A stretch of 64,000 bases of DNA from an uncultured Paracoccaceae bacterium (GCA_937924905.1 CALDUK010000019.1:1-64000); one strand, 5' to 3'; counted from the first letter of the stretch, positions 35,913 through 45,542 are shown. The notes: generated by a model from the letters alone, not told the origin. Numbers and translations: made by a program.

Positions 35913-36602
35913 ATGGCGCAGAACGTAAAAAAGATCCTGCTTGTCGATGATGATGACGACCTACGCGAAGCGCTAAGCGAGCAACTTGTAATGACCGAAG
36001 ACTTTGACGTCTTCGAAGCCGGCGATGGGTCGGGCGCCATGGAAAAAGCCAAGCAGGGTATTTACGACCTTGTCATTCTGGACGTCGGCCTGCCTGACAC
36101 CGATGGCCGCGAACTGTGCCGGGTGCTGCGCAAACATGGCGTCAAATGCCCGATTTTGATGCTGACGGGCCACGATTCGGATGCCGACACGATTTTGGGT
36201 CTGGATGCGGGCGCAAATGACTATGTCACCAAACCCTTCAAGTTTCCGGTGCTTCTGGCCCGCATTCGCGCCCAGTTGCGCCAGCACGAACAGTCGGAAG
36301 ACGCCGTCTTCCAACTTGGGCCATATACCTTCCAGCCTGCCCAGAAGATGTTGATAACAGAGGATGAAAAGAAAATTCGTCTGACCGAAAAAGAGACGAA
36401 TATTCTCAAGTTCCTTTACCGCGCCAGCGAAGGCGTGGTCGCCCGCGATATCCTGCTGCACGAGGTTTGGGGTTACAACGCGGGTGTCACAACGCACACA
36501 CTTGAGACACATATTTACCGGTTGCGGCAAAAAATTGAACCAGATCCCTCAAATGCGCGTTTATTGGTAACGGAAAGCGGCGGCTACCGTCTGGTGGCCT
36601 GA
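35913..36602 (+). CDS. OmpR-family response regulator (CenR-like candidate)
   Basis: A 229-residue two-domain regulator. The receiver has the acidic pocket DDDDD at the start, the phospho-acceptor in VILDVGLPDTDG, and the Thr and Lys in LMLTGHD and VTKPFKFP. The C-terminal winged helix ends in LETHIYRLRQKIEPD and LLVTESGGYRL. An ACGGAGAA ribosome site precedes ATG 35913. No kinase gene is adjacent, so it is an orphan. It could be the alphaproteobacterial envelope regulator CenR, a guess from memory. A strong terminator follows. Confidence 0.88.
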   Translation: MAQNVKKILLVDDDDDLREALSEQLVMTEDFDVFEAGDGSGAMEKAKQGIYDLVILDVGLPDTDGRELCRVLRKHGVKCPILMLTGHDSDADTILGLDAGANDYVTKPFKFPVLLARIRAQLRQHEQSEDAVFQLGPYTFQPAQKMLITEDEKKIRLTEKETNILKFLYRASEGVVARDILLHEVWGYNAGVTTHTLETHIYRLRQKIEPDPSNARLLVTESGGYRLVA

Positions 36603-36657
36603 CCAAAGAGTTCCCGCCCCGTGTCCGGGTTATGACACGGAACCTCCCTGTTGGACT

Positions 36658-36686
36658 GGCCGGGCCTTGTGCCCGGCCCTTTTTTT
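36658..36686 (+). terminator. Intrinsic terminator after the response regulator
   Basis: GGCCGGGC (36658-36665), loop CTTGT, GCCCGGCC (36671-36678), then C and seven T. The T-run ends in the stop codon of the convergent photolyase-like gene. A second hairpin, CCGTGTC/GACACGG, lies just upstream near 36619-36640. Confidence 0.9.
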
Positions 36687-37938
36687 ACAAAAGCCTTGGT
36701 TGACGATCTTCAAACCCCAGATCGCGCAGGATCGCCGGGATTTTCTTTTTGACCTTGAAAAAGCCAGCCGTCGCAAGGGGCCAGATTGCCGTATCCCAAT
36801 CGCGGCGCAATTCAACCAGCGTGATGTTCTGGTGCGCAAGCGCGCCTTCGGCGTCGCGCATCCAGTCGCGCAACGGGCCTTCGGGAATATAGCCTGTCAC
36901 AATCTGGGTCGCCCCCAGGCCTTGCGCCCAAGTCGCCACTGCCTTTGGGTCGTGTGCCTCCAAATCCGCACCCTGCCCGCCCAGACGCGTTGCGGCATCC
37001 TGCAACGCACCCGCTTCAAAATGCGTGACGCGGTCGGACACCGGCAGGGGCGAGCGCAGGTGACTGGCGCGCAATGTCGCAACCCCCAGCGCCGTTCTGG
37101 CATCGAACGCCCAGCTTTCCGGGTGCGTGTCTTCTTCGGTCACCAAAAGCGCGGTGGGCTGGCCGTCATCCAGGCGCGGCAGCGACCGCAAAGGGGCCGG
37201 TTCGGGCAATCCGTCCGGTTCGCTGGCTTCAAGCCCGCCCACATCGGCGGCAAGGTCCGCGGGCGTCGGTTGAAACCGGTCATTCGTGAATTTTGCGATA
37301 TTCCAGGCCTTGGCCTCATACACCTTGCCGCGCGTATGCAACCCACCGACCCAGCGCCAGCTCAACATGTTCGAAGCCGGGTCACCGTCCAGCAAGTGGC
37401 GATAGAAGAAATCTGCGCCAAGCCGCCAGGGCAGGCCAAGGGTGAATATCCAGATTGAAGCGAACCACATCCGCGCGTGGTTGTGCAGATAGCCCGTGGT
37501 GGTCAGTTCCGTAGCCCAGCAATCGAAACAGGCGATGCCGGTGCGCCCATCTTCGGCAGCGGTCAGTCGTTTGGCCAATTTGGGGTCGGTATCGACCGCC
37601 AACCGGTCTTTGGCCAACCCATCTACATAAGATCGCCAAATGCCCGGGCGCCGTTCAAGCCAGCCTTTGAAATAGCCGCGCCAGAAAACCTCTTGAATAA
37701 ACTTCTCTGCCCCCGCCAGCCCATGCGCATCCAGCGCTGCTGCCACAAGTTCTTCTTCCAGCACCAGCCGGCGACGGACATAGGGCGAAAGACAGGACAC
37801 GGCGGTATGGCGCCCCGGGCCAAGGTCAAAGTTCCGTCCCGACGCATAACGCTTGCCCATCCGGGCGCGAAACGCATCAAGTTCGGTCAGCCCGGCGGCG
37901 CGTGTGGCACGCGCCCAGGTGTTGGTTGATAGGGTCAT
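36685..37938 (-). CDS. Photolyase/cryptochrome-like flavoprotein with FAD domain at the N-terminus
   Basis: A 417-residue protein. Residues about 50-240 match the photolyase FAD-binding domain: FWRGYFKGWLERRPGIWRSY, GRTGIACFDCWATELTTTGY with LHNHARM, and GDPASNMLSWRWVGG. In normal photolyases this domain is C-terminal. Here the remaining 170 residues come after it and resemble the latter part of the alpha/beta antenna domain (IVTGYIPEGPLRDWMRDAEG, then AGFFKVKKKIPAIL). ATG 37938 is chosen because upstream codons overlap a GC hairpin and add unrelated sequence. DNA repair or light sensing are both possible. It follows serA on the same strand; no RpoE-type promoter is seen. Confidence 0.8.
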   Translation of the reverse strand: MTLSTNTWARATRAAGLTELDAFRARMGKRYASGRNFDLGPGRHTAVSCLSPYVRRRLVLEEELVAAALDAHGLAGAEKFIQEVFWRGYFKGWLERRPGIWRSYVDGLAKDRLAVDTDPKLAKRLTAAEDGRTGIACFDCWATELTTTGYLHNHARMWFASIWIFTLGLPWRLGADFFYRHLLDGDPASNMLSWRWVGGLHTRGKVYEAKAWNIAKFTNDRFQPTPADLAADVGGLEASEPDGLPEPAPLRSLPRLDDGQPTALLVTEEDTHPESWAFDARTALGVATLRASHLRSPLPVSDRVTHFEAGALQDAATRLGGQGADLEAHDPKAVATWAQGLGATQIVTGYIPEGPLRDWMRDAEGALAHQNITLVELRRDWDTAIWPLATAGFFKVKKKIPAILRDLGFEDRQPRLL

Positions 37939-37973
37939 GTCCCGGGACTTGGGGCAGCACGCCCCGAAGTCGA

Positions 37974-37993
37974 GGCCGGGACGCGGCCCGGCC
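37974..37993 (-). terminator. GC hairpin behind serA
   Basis: GGCCGGG and CCCGGCC pair around a 6-nt loop, just after the serA stop and before the photolyase-like gene. There is no T-run, so it may attenuate or protect the serA mRNA 3' end and not fully terminate. A second small stem GGGGC/GCCCC lies in the leader of the next gene. Confidence 0.4.
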
Positions 37994-38002
37994 CCCTCAA
38001 AA

Positions 38003-39595
38003 TCAGCCGACGTCAAACTTTAGCGGCTGCACCAGGCTGAAAAGACCCGTTGCTTCCAAATCGCTTACCGCTTTGGCTGGCACCGGTTCATCCACATACA
38101 ATAGCGCAATCGCGTCGCCCGCTTTGCCCGACCGGCCCAGTGTAAAGTTCGCAATGTTCACGCCGTTTGAACCAAGCGTGTTGCCCAAGGCCCCGATGAT
38201 GCCAGGCACGTCTTCGTTCGTGGTATAGACCATATGCGCGCCAATTTCGGCGTCGATGGTGATGCCTTTGATTTGGATAAAACGCGGTTTACCGTCGCTA
38301 AAGACAGTGCCGGCGATAGAGCGCTCGCGTTCATCGGTCACAACGGTCAGTTTGATATAGGCATCAAAAACGCCCGACTTCGCCTGTGTGGTGGTCGAAA
38401 TCTCGACACCGCGGTCTTTTGCGATCACGGGTGCCGAGACCATATTCACGTCCGGGTTTGTGGCCTGCATGATGCCTGCCACCGCCGCGGCGTTCAATGC
38501 GGCTGTGTTCATTTCTGACACTTCGCCGTTGTAAAGAAGGTTGATTGCGCGAATAGGCTCGCCCGTCAACTGGCCGGCGAACGCGCCCAAATGACCGGCC
38601 AGCTTGACCCAGGGGCCCATCACCTTGGCTTCTTCGGCGGTGACCGACGGCATGTTCAACGCGTTGGTCACGGCCCCCGACAACAGGTAATCTGACATCT
38701 GTTCGGCCACTTGAATGGCGACGTTTTCCTGCGCTTCTGTGGTCGAGGCTCCCAGATGCGGGGTCACGACAACATTCGGCAGGTGAAACAGCGGCGAAGC
38801 AGTTGCCGGTTCTTCGGCAAAGACGTCAAACGCGGCCCCAGCGACATGCCCGGCTTTCAGGGCTTCGGCCAAAGCGGCTTCGTCGACCAGACCGCCGCGC
38901 GCGCAATTGACGATGCGCACGCCCGGCTTCAGCTTGGCAATCGCATCGGCAGACAGAATGTGCCGTGTCTTGTCGGTCAGCGGCACGTGGAAGGTGATAA
39001 AGTCCGAGCGTCCCCAAAGATCATCCAGTTCAACCTTTTCGACACCCAGCTTGGTTGCGCGTTCTTCGGTCAGGAAGGGATCATAGGCAATCACCTTCAT
39101 CTGAAGCGCGCGGGCGCGTTCGATGACGATTGACCCGATATTGCCCGCACCGACGACGCCAAGCGTTTTCGAGAACAACTCGACCCCCATGAATTTGGAC
39201 TTTTCCCACTTGCCCGCATGGGTGGATACGCTGGCTTCGGGGATTTGACGCGCGACTGAAAACATCATGGCAATCGCATGTTCGGCGGTGGTGATCGAGT
39301 TTCCGAAAGGCGTGTTCATCACGATCACACCTTTCTTCGACGCCGCCGGAATATCGACATTGTCGACGCCAATCCCGGCACGTCCGATGACTTGCAGATT
39401 GGTGGCTGCCGCCAACACCTTTTCACTGACCTTTGTGGCCGAACGAATGGCAAGGCCATCATAGTTGCCGATCACTTCCAGCAGTTTGTCTTTATCCTTG
39501 CCGATGGTCGGGTCGAACGTCACGTCGATGCCGCGATCCCGGAAGATCTGCACGGCGGTTTCGGAAAGTTTGTCGGATACGAGTACTTTGGGCAT
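38003..39595 (-). CDS. serA: D-3-phosphoglycerate dehydrogenase, long form with ACT domain
   Basis: First enzyme of serine synthesis, oxidising 3-phosphoglycerate with NAD. The 530 residues contain the NAD fold (GVVGAGNIGSIVIERARALQ), catalytic Arg, Glu and His in NCARGGLVDEAAL and NVVVTPHLGASTTEA, an intervening domain, and a C-terminal ACT domain (VPGIIGALGNTLGSNGVNIA) that usually senses serine. An AAGGA site precedes the ATG. serC lies upstream with a 79-bp gap. Confidence 0.96.
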   Translation of the reverse strand: MPKVLVSDKLSETAVQIFRDRGIDVTFDPTIGKDKDKLLEVIGNYDGLAIRSATKVSEKVLAAATNLQVIGRAGIGVDNVDIPAASKKGVIVMNTPFGNSITTAEHAIAMMFSVARQIPEASVSTHAGKWEKSKFMGVELFSKTLGVVGAGNIGSIVIERARALQMKVIAYDPFLTEERATKLGVEKVELDDLWGRSDFITFHVPLTDKTRHILSADAIAKLKPGVRIVNCARGGLVDEAALAEALKAGHVAGAAFDVFAEEPATASPLFHLPNVVVTPHLGASTTEAQENVAIQVAEQMSDYLLSGAVTNALNMPSVTAEEAKVMGPWVKLAGHLGAFAGQLTGEPIRAINLLYNGEVSEMNTAALNAAAVAGIMQATNPDVNMVSAPVIAKDRGVEISTTTQAKSGVFDAYIKLTVVTDERERSIAGTVFSDGKPRFIQIKGITIDAEIGAHMVYTTNEDVPGIIGALGNTLGSNGVNIANFTLGRSGKAGDAIALLYVDEPVPAKAVSDLEATGLFSLVQPLKFDVG

Positions 39596-39666
39596 GGTTT
39601 TATCCTTGAGATTGGCGGGACGCCCCCCGCCTTAGAATTTTGAAATCAGGTTGGAACAGGTCAAAA

Positions 39667-39684
39667 GGCGGGCTTCAGCCCGCC
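39667..39684 (-). terminator. Hairpin overlapping the serC stop codon
   Basis: On the minus strand GGCGGGC, loop TGAA (holding the TGA stop of serC), GCCCGCC, then TTTT. It is a compact intrinsic-terminator shape between serC and serA and may lower serA expression relative to serC. Confidence 0.6.
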
Positions 39685-40835
39685 GCGCCCTGCGACAGCG
39701 CGGCAATCTCGGCCTCAAACGCCCAATCCAGCCATGGCACTAAGGCGTGAAGATCGGACGTTTCGATCGTCGCCCCACACCAAATCCGCAAGCCCGGCGG
39801 CGCGTCACGATAGGCCCCGATGTCATAAGCGACGTTCTGGGTTTCCAGACGCTTGGCCACGGCCTTGGCAAAGGTTGCGCCATCGCTGATCCGGGGGTCC
39901 GTGAATTTAAGGCAGACGCTGGTGTTCGACCGGGTGGCCACGTTGTTTGCCAAATTGGCGATCCAATCGCGGCTGTCACAGAAATCATGCAAAACCTTGG
40001 CGTTGGCATCCGCCCGCGCCACCAAACCATCCAGGCCACCGACGCTATCGGCCCAATCCAGCGCCTTGAGATAATCCTCGACACACAGCATTGATGGCGT
40101 GTTGATCGTCGCGCCTTCAAAAATGCCAGCAATCACTTTGCCGCCTTTCGTAAGGCGAAAGATCTTGGGCAATGGCCAGGGCGGTGTATAGCTTTCCAGC
40201 CGGTTCACCGCGCGGGGCGACAGGATCAGCATCCCATGCGCCGCCTCGCCGCCCAGCACTTTTTGCCAGGAATAGGTGACCACATCCAATCGGTCCCACG
40301 GCAGCCGCTGCGCAAAGGCCGCCGAGGTCGCATCGCAAATCGTCAGACCTTTTCGATCCGCCGGAATCTCGAACGCATCCGGCACGCGCACGCCGCTGGT
40401 CGTGCCGTTCCAGGTAAAGACAACATCACCGTCCCAATCGACCGCGCCCAGATCGACAATATCGCCATAGTCCGCCGTTGTGACTTTGGCGTCCAGTTTC
40501 AATTGCTTGACGCAATCGGTGACCCAGCCGGCGCCAAAGCTTTCCCAGGCCAGCATTTCGACCGGACGCGCGCCCAGAAGGTTCCACATCGCCATCTCGA
40601 CCGCACCGGTGTCGGATGCAGGCACAATGCCGATCAGATAGTCAGACGGTATGCCCAGAATGTCGCGTGTCCGCTCAATCGCATCTTTAAGACGCGACTT
40701 GCCGACAGCAGCCCGGTGCGAACGGCCAAGCGGCGCGCCTGCAAGACTGTCCAACGAAAACGTGGGGGGTTTGGCACAAGGGCCAGAGGAAAAACGCGGA
40801 TTAGCCGGCCGCGTTGCCGGATTTTTGGTATTCAT
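39675..40835 (-). CDS. serC: Phosphoserine aminotransferase
   Basis: Converts 3-phosphohydroxypyruvate to phosphoserine with glutamate, using PLP. The 386-residue protein is of the alphaproteobacterial SerC type: start region [14 protein letters not shown] lysine in [14 protein letters not shown], and [18 protein letters not shown] for phosphate binding. The ATG at 40835 lies just below an AAGGA inside a hairpin leader. serA follows. Confidence 0.94.
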   Translation of the reverse strand: MNTKNPATRPANPRFSSGPCAKPPTFSLDSLAGAPLGRSHRAAVGKSRLKDAIERTRDILGIPSDYLIGIVPASDTGAVEMAMWNLLGARPVEMLAWESFGAGWVTDCVKQLKLDAKVTTADYGDIVDLGAVDWDGDVVFTWNGTTSGVRVPDAFEIPADRKGLTICDATSAAFAQRLPWDRLDVVTYSWQKVLGGEAAHGMLILSPRAVNRLESYTPPWPLPKIFRLTKGGKVIAGIFEGATINTPSMLCVEDYLKALDWADSVGGLDGLVARADANAKVLHDFCDSRDWIANLANNVATRSNTSVCLKFTDPRISDGATFAKAVAKRLETQNVAYDIGAYRDAPPGLRIWCGATIETSDLHALVPWLDWAFEAEIAALSQGAAG

Positions 40836-40841
40836 CACTGA

Positions 40842-40894
40842 ATATCCTTCCAGATATACGCCCTTCGTTGGGGAAGGGTGTCCCACGGGCGGGA
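40842..40894 (-). ncRNA. Structured 5' leader of serC (serC RNA motif candidate)
   Basis: Just upstream of serC on the minus strand are three small hairpins: TCCC/GGGA (40881-40894), CCCTTC/GAAGGG with a 6-nt loop (40861-40878), and ATATC/GATAT (40842-40857), whose loop and 3' arm contain the AAGGA ribosome site. A conserved serC leader motif is known in alphaproteobacteria (Rfam serC RNA). Matching to that family by sequence model was not possible here. It may regulate serC translation. Confidence 0.6.
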
Positions 40895-41115
40895 ATAAAG
40901 AAGGCCAGCGCAAACAGCAACAGATAAGAAACTCGTCGTCACAGAAAGTTAAAGGGTGGGGCGCGACGGGCAAAACCCGTGTCGTCCGGGCCAATTTCTG
41001 CGGTCAGACTGAAGAAATTTCGTGACAGTCCAAACCGTCTTTGTCACCCTCGCCAAAAATCGCCAAGACATATACCATGTGCCGCCCTAGCCAGCGGCGA
41101 AACGGGAGGATGAAC

Positions 41116-42171
41116 ATGCTGAGAACATTTATCACAGGGGCCGCTTTGGCCTTGGTGCCAACACTGGGCCTGGCTCAGGTGACATTGACGTCCGAGACCA
41201 CGTCACCCGGCTCGACGCCGCATTACATTGACACCACGCTTGCAGCCGTTCTGGCCTCGGAAGGCGTGGCCACGATGCAGATCACCGAAGGCGCGACCTT
41301 GACCAACTCGGTTCAGGCCGTGGCCGAGGGTCAGCTTGATATCGCCCCTGCCCCCTTGATCCTGCCGTTTCTTCTGTCGCGCGGGATCGGCCCGTATTCC
41401 GGTGTCGGCCCCGAGAAAGGCGCCGAACTGGCCGGAGGGCTGCGGGCCTTGTTTTTCACCGCCGCCTCGGCACAGATTTTCGGCCACTACAACAGCGGCG
41501 ACATTGCAGACATCCGGCAACTTGACGGCAAACGCATCTGGAACGGACCGCCACGGGGCGCTGCCCTGACCTCGGGCCGTGCGGCTGTGCAATTGCTTGC
41601 CGGTCTGAAAGAAGGCGAAGGCTACGAAGGCGTTCAAACGCCATGGCCTGATACTGTATCGTCCATCACGGGTGGCGCGGCAGATGGTTGGACCATTCCC
41701 GAAGGTCTGCCATCGGGTCGCCAGATTGCCATCGCAGCGGCGGGCGGCACGACCATTTACGATATGCCGTCCGACCTTCTGGCAAGCGAATTGGGCCAGC
41801 AGATCATGAGCGCGCCGGGCCACGCGCCCTATTCAGTACCGGTCGAAGAATATCGCGCCGCCTATGCCGGCAATGATATCACCGTGGTCACCGATGACGA
41901 TACATTCGACAGCTTTGCCGTGGCCTTTGCCCAGATTGTACCGGCCACGATGGATGACGAACTGGCCTATCAGATCACGCGGGCTTTCCTGAACGGACAA
42001 GAACGGTTCGAAACCGGGTCGCCCCGGGGGCCGTATCTGTTCCTTAGCTTCGGCGATATTGACGGCATCAGCCAGGGCGTGTGCGGTGCGGTCACCATGC
42101 TGATGCATCCAGGGGCCATCCGCGCCTATGAAGAAGCCGGGCACACCGTCGCCGACTGTGTGCGGCCGTAA
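41116..42171 (+). CDS. TAXI-family TRAP transporter solute-binding protein
   Basis: A 351-residue periplasmic binding protein of the TAXI branch. A signal peptide (MLRTFITGAALALVPTLGLA) precedes the mature protein, which has TTSPGSTPHYIDTTLAAVLA and an Ala-Gly-rich two-lobe sequence. ATG 41116 is preferred: GGGAGGA sits at the right distance from it, but touches the alternative ATG at 41110. The fused permease follows 27 nt later. Substrate unknown; dicarboxylates or glutamate-like compounds are typical. Confidence 0.85.
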   Translation: MLRTFITGAALALVPTLGLAQVTLTSETTSPGSTPHYIDTTLAAVLASEGVATMQITEGATLTNSVQAVAEGQLDIAPAPLILPFLLSRGIGPYSGVGPEKGAELAGGLRALFFTAASAQIFGHYNSGDIADIRQLDGKRIWNGPPRGAALTSGRAAVQLLAGLKEGEGYEGVQTPWPDTVSSITGGAADGWTIPEGLPSGRQIAIAAAGGTTIYDMPSDLLASELGQQIMSAPGHAPYSVPVEEYRAAYAGNDITVVTDDDTFDSFAVAFAQIVPATMDDELAYQITRAFLNGQERFETGSPRGPYLFLSFGDIDGISQGVCGAVTMLMHPGAIRAYEEAGHTVADCVRP

Positions 42172-42198
42172 CGCAAGACTGATGGTCAAGACCCTTTC

Positions 42199-44496
42199 GT
42201 GACCAAAAGCGAACGCCAAAGGTCATCTGGTCAGCGTCTGGCACTTGTCCTGGCGCTGATCCTTGTGATCGTGGGCATGGTCAATGCCATGCCCGAGATT
42301 GCGGGACTGCAAGACTGGGCGCGCGACATCACCGGCAACCGCTTCTTTCGGGTGTCGGGTTTCCCGCCGGAATACCTTTATCCCCCGCTTTTCATCTTGA
42401 TGATGGTGGTCGTTGCGCTCGACGCCAGCATTTACCGCGAATGGCGCGTCTCGCGACCCAGACACGCCTGGTTGGGCGCCGCCTTAGACATTGGGCTGGT
42501 GCTGGCTGCGGTTTTGGGGGCGTTGGGCTTTTGGGTCGAGATTGATTCCATCTGTCTGATCGACCAAATCACCGGTGAACGCACACGTCTGATCGAAGAG
42601 GCGCTGGAACGGTCGGCAGGTGTCATCCCCGGCATATCATTCGAGGCCGAGCTGCCCGCCTGCCAGGCCCGGTTTGGTGTCTGGATCATCCCGCTGTTGT
42701 TCACGATTATCCTGCTGTTCTTTCTGTATAACATCCGGGTCTGGGGCCTGCCGTTGGTGTTGGTCGCAAGTGCCGTTGTGGCCTATACGATCGGCACGGC
42801 GCTGATCTGGATATTTGATCTCAGCAACAACGGCTTTCTACTGACCAAGCTGGGCGCAGATGGGGGCGACCCACTTGCCGCCGCCATCCAAAAAGCAACA
42901 AATGTCTTCATCACGCCGGACGGGTTTATGGGCCGGTTCATGGATATCATCATAAATCAGGTCTTCCCCTATGTCGTGCTTGGCGCGCTTTTCGGCAGTT
43001 CGGCGGGCGGTACATCGCTGATAAAACTGGCCGTGCGCCTGACCCGCAATCTGCGCGGCGGTCCGGCCCATTCGGCCATCGTGTCATCGGCAATGTTCGG
43101 CACAATCACCGGCGGCCCTGTCACCAATGTTCTGTCCACCGGTCGTTTGACTATCCCGATGATGTTGCGGAACGGGTTTTCCAAGCGGTTCGCAGGCGGG
43201 GTCGAAGCCGCCGCGTCGTCTGGCGGGCAGATCATGCCTCCGGTGATGGGCATCGCGGCCTTCGTGCTGGTCGCGCTGACAGCGGTGCCTTACACAAAGG
43301 TGATCACTGCGGCTTTCATTCCGGCCATCGCCTTTTTCGTCTCGATCTTCCTGGCGGTCATGTTCCAGGCGCGCCGCGAACAGGTTGAGCCGATGCGAGA
43401 CATCCCTCCCGACCTTGTCATGGAGCGTCAGGATTGGGCGAACCTGATCATCATCTTTCTGCCCATCCTGACCATCCTGTTTTTGCTTCTTGGAAACAAA
43501 GATGTTGTCAGCACCGGATTTCTGGCGGACATCCTGCCCGCTGGTGTGACCCAAACCATCGTAAACGCCACAGGCGACGCTGTTTCCGCGGGGTGGTGGG
43601 CGGTCGCGGTTTTGGTGCCGCTGTTGTTTCTTGACCCCGAAACGCGGGCCAAACCGTCCAGCATTCTGGTCGCCTTGGGCGAAGGGGGCATTCTGATTTC
43701 GCGGCTGTTCCTGTTGCTTTTTGCGGTGTCCATCATTGCGGCCTTTCTGAATGAAAGCGGCCTTACGGGCGAATTGACCCGCGTTGTCGCCGCCTGGCTG
43801 GAAACGGCAACGACCCTGACAGTCTTTGGTTTTGAGTTTCAGATCGTGGGCGGCGTGTATCTGATGCTGGCGCTTCTATGCGCCATGTTTTGCGCCATTC
43901 TGCTGGGCATGGGGATGCCCACAGTGCCTGCTTATGTGAACGTTGCGCTGCTGCTTGGCCCGCTTTTGTCACAGCTTGGCGTCAGCTTTTTCACAGCCAA
44001 TATGTTTGTTTTCTATTTTGCCGTGGCCTCGGCCATCACTCCACCGGTTGCCGTTGCGGCTTTTGCCGCCGCATCAATCACGAAAAGCGAACCGATGCGC
44101 ACCGCTGTTTCAGCCGTACGCGTCGGGATCGTCATGTTCACAATCCCTTTCGTCTTCGCCTGGCACCCGGAACTGTTGTTGATCGAAGAAGCCGTCACAA
44201 TCACAGATGACACCGGGCGCAAAGTTTTGCTGGACGGATATTCAGGGGCGGTAGACCTGCCAGCCCTTAGTCTCTTGGTTCTGCGGCTTCTTCTGGCGCT
44301 TTATCTTCTGGCCTCGGCGCTGGCCCGGTATGATCGGGCCCCCCTGACCGCACTTGAGGTTGGGTTAAGGCTGCTGGCCGCCCTTCTGATCCTGTGGAAA
44401 GCTGCGATGATTATCTGGATTGGGCTGGCTTTGGCTGCCGCGCTGATCGCGCTTCATCAAGTGCGGTGGCGCCGCTCGGCTGAGCTTGCAACATAG
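42199..44496 (+). CDS. TRAP transporter permease, fused small and large subunits
   Basis: A 765-residue inner-membrane protein with about 16-18 helices, combining the DctQ-like four-helix part (first 200 residues) and the DctM-like part (FGSSAGGTSLIKLAVRLTRN, MFGTITGGPVTNVLSTGR, GVEAAASSGGQIMPPVMGIA, ILLGMGMPTVPAYVNVALLL). This is the layout paired with TAXI binding proteins. Translation appears to start at GTG 42199. Uptake would be driven by a sodium or proton gradient. Confidence 0.9.
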   Translation: MTKSERQRSSGQRLALVLALILVIVGMVNAMPEIAGLQDWARDITGNRFFRVSGFPPEYLYPPLFILMMVVVALDASIYREWRVSRPRHAWLGAALDIGLVLAAVLGALGFWVEIDSICLIDQITGERTRLIEEALERSAGVIPGISFEAELPACQARFGVWIIPLLFTIILLFFLYNIRVWGLPLVLVASAVVAYTIGTALIWIFDLSNNGFLLTKLGADGGDPLAAAIQKATNVFITPDGFMGRFMDIIINQVFPYVVLGALFGSSAGGTSLIKLAVRLTRNLRGGPAHSAIVSSAMFGTITGGPVTNVLSTGRLTIPMMLRNGFSKRFAGGVEAAASSGGQIMPPVMGIAAFVLVALTAVPYTKVITAAFIPAIAFFVSIFLAVMFQARREQVEPMRDIPPDLVMERQDWANLIIIFLPILTILFLLLGNKDVVSTGFLADILPAGVTQTIVNATGDAVSAGWWAVAVLVPLLFLDPETRAKPSSILVALGEGGILISRLFLLLFAVSIIAAFLNESGLTGELTRVVAAWLETATTLTVFGFEFQIVGGVYLMLALLCAMFCAILLGMGMPTVPAYVNVALLLGPLLSQLGVSFFTANMFVFYFAVASAITPPVAVAAFAAASITKSEPMRTAVSAVRVGIVMFTIPFVFAWHPELLLIEEAVTITDDTGRKVLLDGYSGAVDLPALSLLVLRLLLALYLLASALARYDRAPLTALEVGLRLLAALLILWKAAMIIWIGLALAAALIALHQVRWRRSAELAT

Positions 44497-44571
44497 CGGA
44501 CCGCGGCTGACCTTTCGCACAGCCGCATTTGCCGATAGAGCGTCCGGGTTCGCAGATGCAACGGATCAACC

Positions 44572-45429
44572 ATGCCCTTGATTTCCCTTATCGCCCCGCC
44601 CGGCCGCCTGGACCCGTCGCTGGTTATGTCTCTGCAAAGTGCCTTTGGGGCCACGGGCGACGCGCTTTGGCTGTCGCCCGACGAAGCGGTCGAATTCCCC
44701 GTACTGGCCCACCCCGACAATCTGGACGAGGTGCGCGGCAGTCTGCGGGATATGGCCGTGGATGTGAATGTTATCGACACGGCCAATCGCCGGAAGACGC
44801 TGCTGATTGCCGATATGGACAGCACTATGATCAATCAGGAATGCATCGACGAACTTGCTGCCGAGGCGGGCGTCGGCGACCGCGTCGCGGGGATCACAGC
44901 GCGCGCCATGAATGGCGAGCTGGATTTTGAAGACGCCATTATAGAACGCGTCGGGCTTTTGCGTGACCTGCCCGTGTCGATCATAGACCACGTGCTGGCC
45001 ACCCGGATCACCTATGCCGCTGGCGGCGAAACTCTGGTGAAAACGATGAAAGCAAACGGGGCCTATGCCGCGCTGGTTTCTGGCGGGTTCACGCAGTTCA
45101 CCGAAAAAGTCGCCGACGCGCTTGGCTTTGACGAAACCCGCGCCAACACCCTGATCGAAGCCGAAGGCAAACTGACTGGCAAGGTCGGTCGCCCCATTCT
45201 GGGACAGGCCGCGAAAGTGGATGCTTTAAAGGAACTGGCCCCTGACCCGACATCCGCGATTGCCGTGGGCGATGGCGCAAACGACCTGGGTATGATCCGT
45301 GCCGCCGGGATGGGCGTTGCGCTGCATGCAAAACCCGTGGTGGCCGAAGCGGCCCCGATCAAGATCAATTTCGGCGACCTGACGGCGCTTTTGTTTCTTC
45401 AGGGCTATACGCGCGACGAATTTCTCTAA
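44572..45429 (+). CDS. serB: Phosphoserine phosphatase
   Basis: Last step of serine synthesis. The 285-residue HAD phosphatase has the catalytic IADMDSTMINQECIDELAAE, the Ser motif LVSGGFTQF, and the Lys and Asp motifs in GQAAKVDAL and AVGDGANDLGMI. The first 75 residues form an ACT-like domain. It sits downstream of the TRAP genes on the plus strand, while serC and serA lie on the other side in the opposite direction. Confidence 0.95.
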   Translation: MPLISLIAPPGRLDPSLVMSLQSAFGATGDALWLSPDEAVEFPVLAHPDNLDEVRGSLRDMAVDVNVIDTANRRKTLLIADMDSTMINQECIDELAAEAGVGDRVAGITARAMNGELDFEDAIIERVGLLRDLPVSIIDHVLATRITYAAGGETLVKTMKANGAYAALVSGGFTQFTEKVADALGFDETRANTLIEAEGKLTGKVGRPILGQAAKVDALKELAPDPTSAIAVGDGANDLGMIRAAGMGVALHAKPVVAEAAPIKINFGDLTALLFLQGYTRDEFL

Positions 45430-45542
45430 CGGGTCCTGACGATAGACAAACCAGCGGCCCCCAAAGGACGCCCGCGCCACGCGCCGGGTTAAACGGCGGC
45501 GAAGGTCTGGCCCTCGCGCCCGCTTGGCGCTAATGGATCCCA

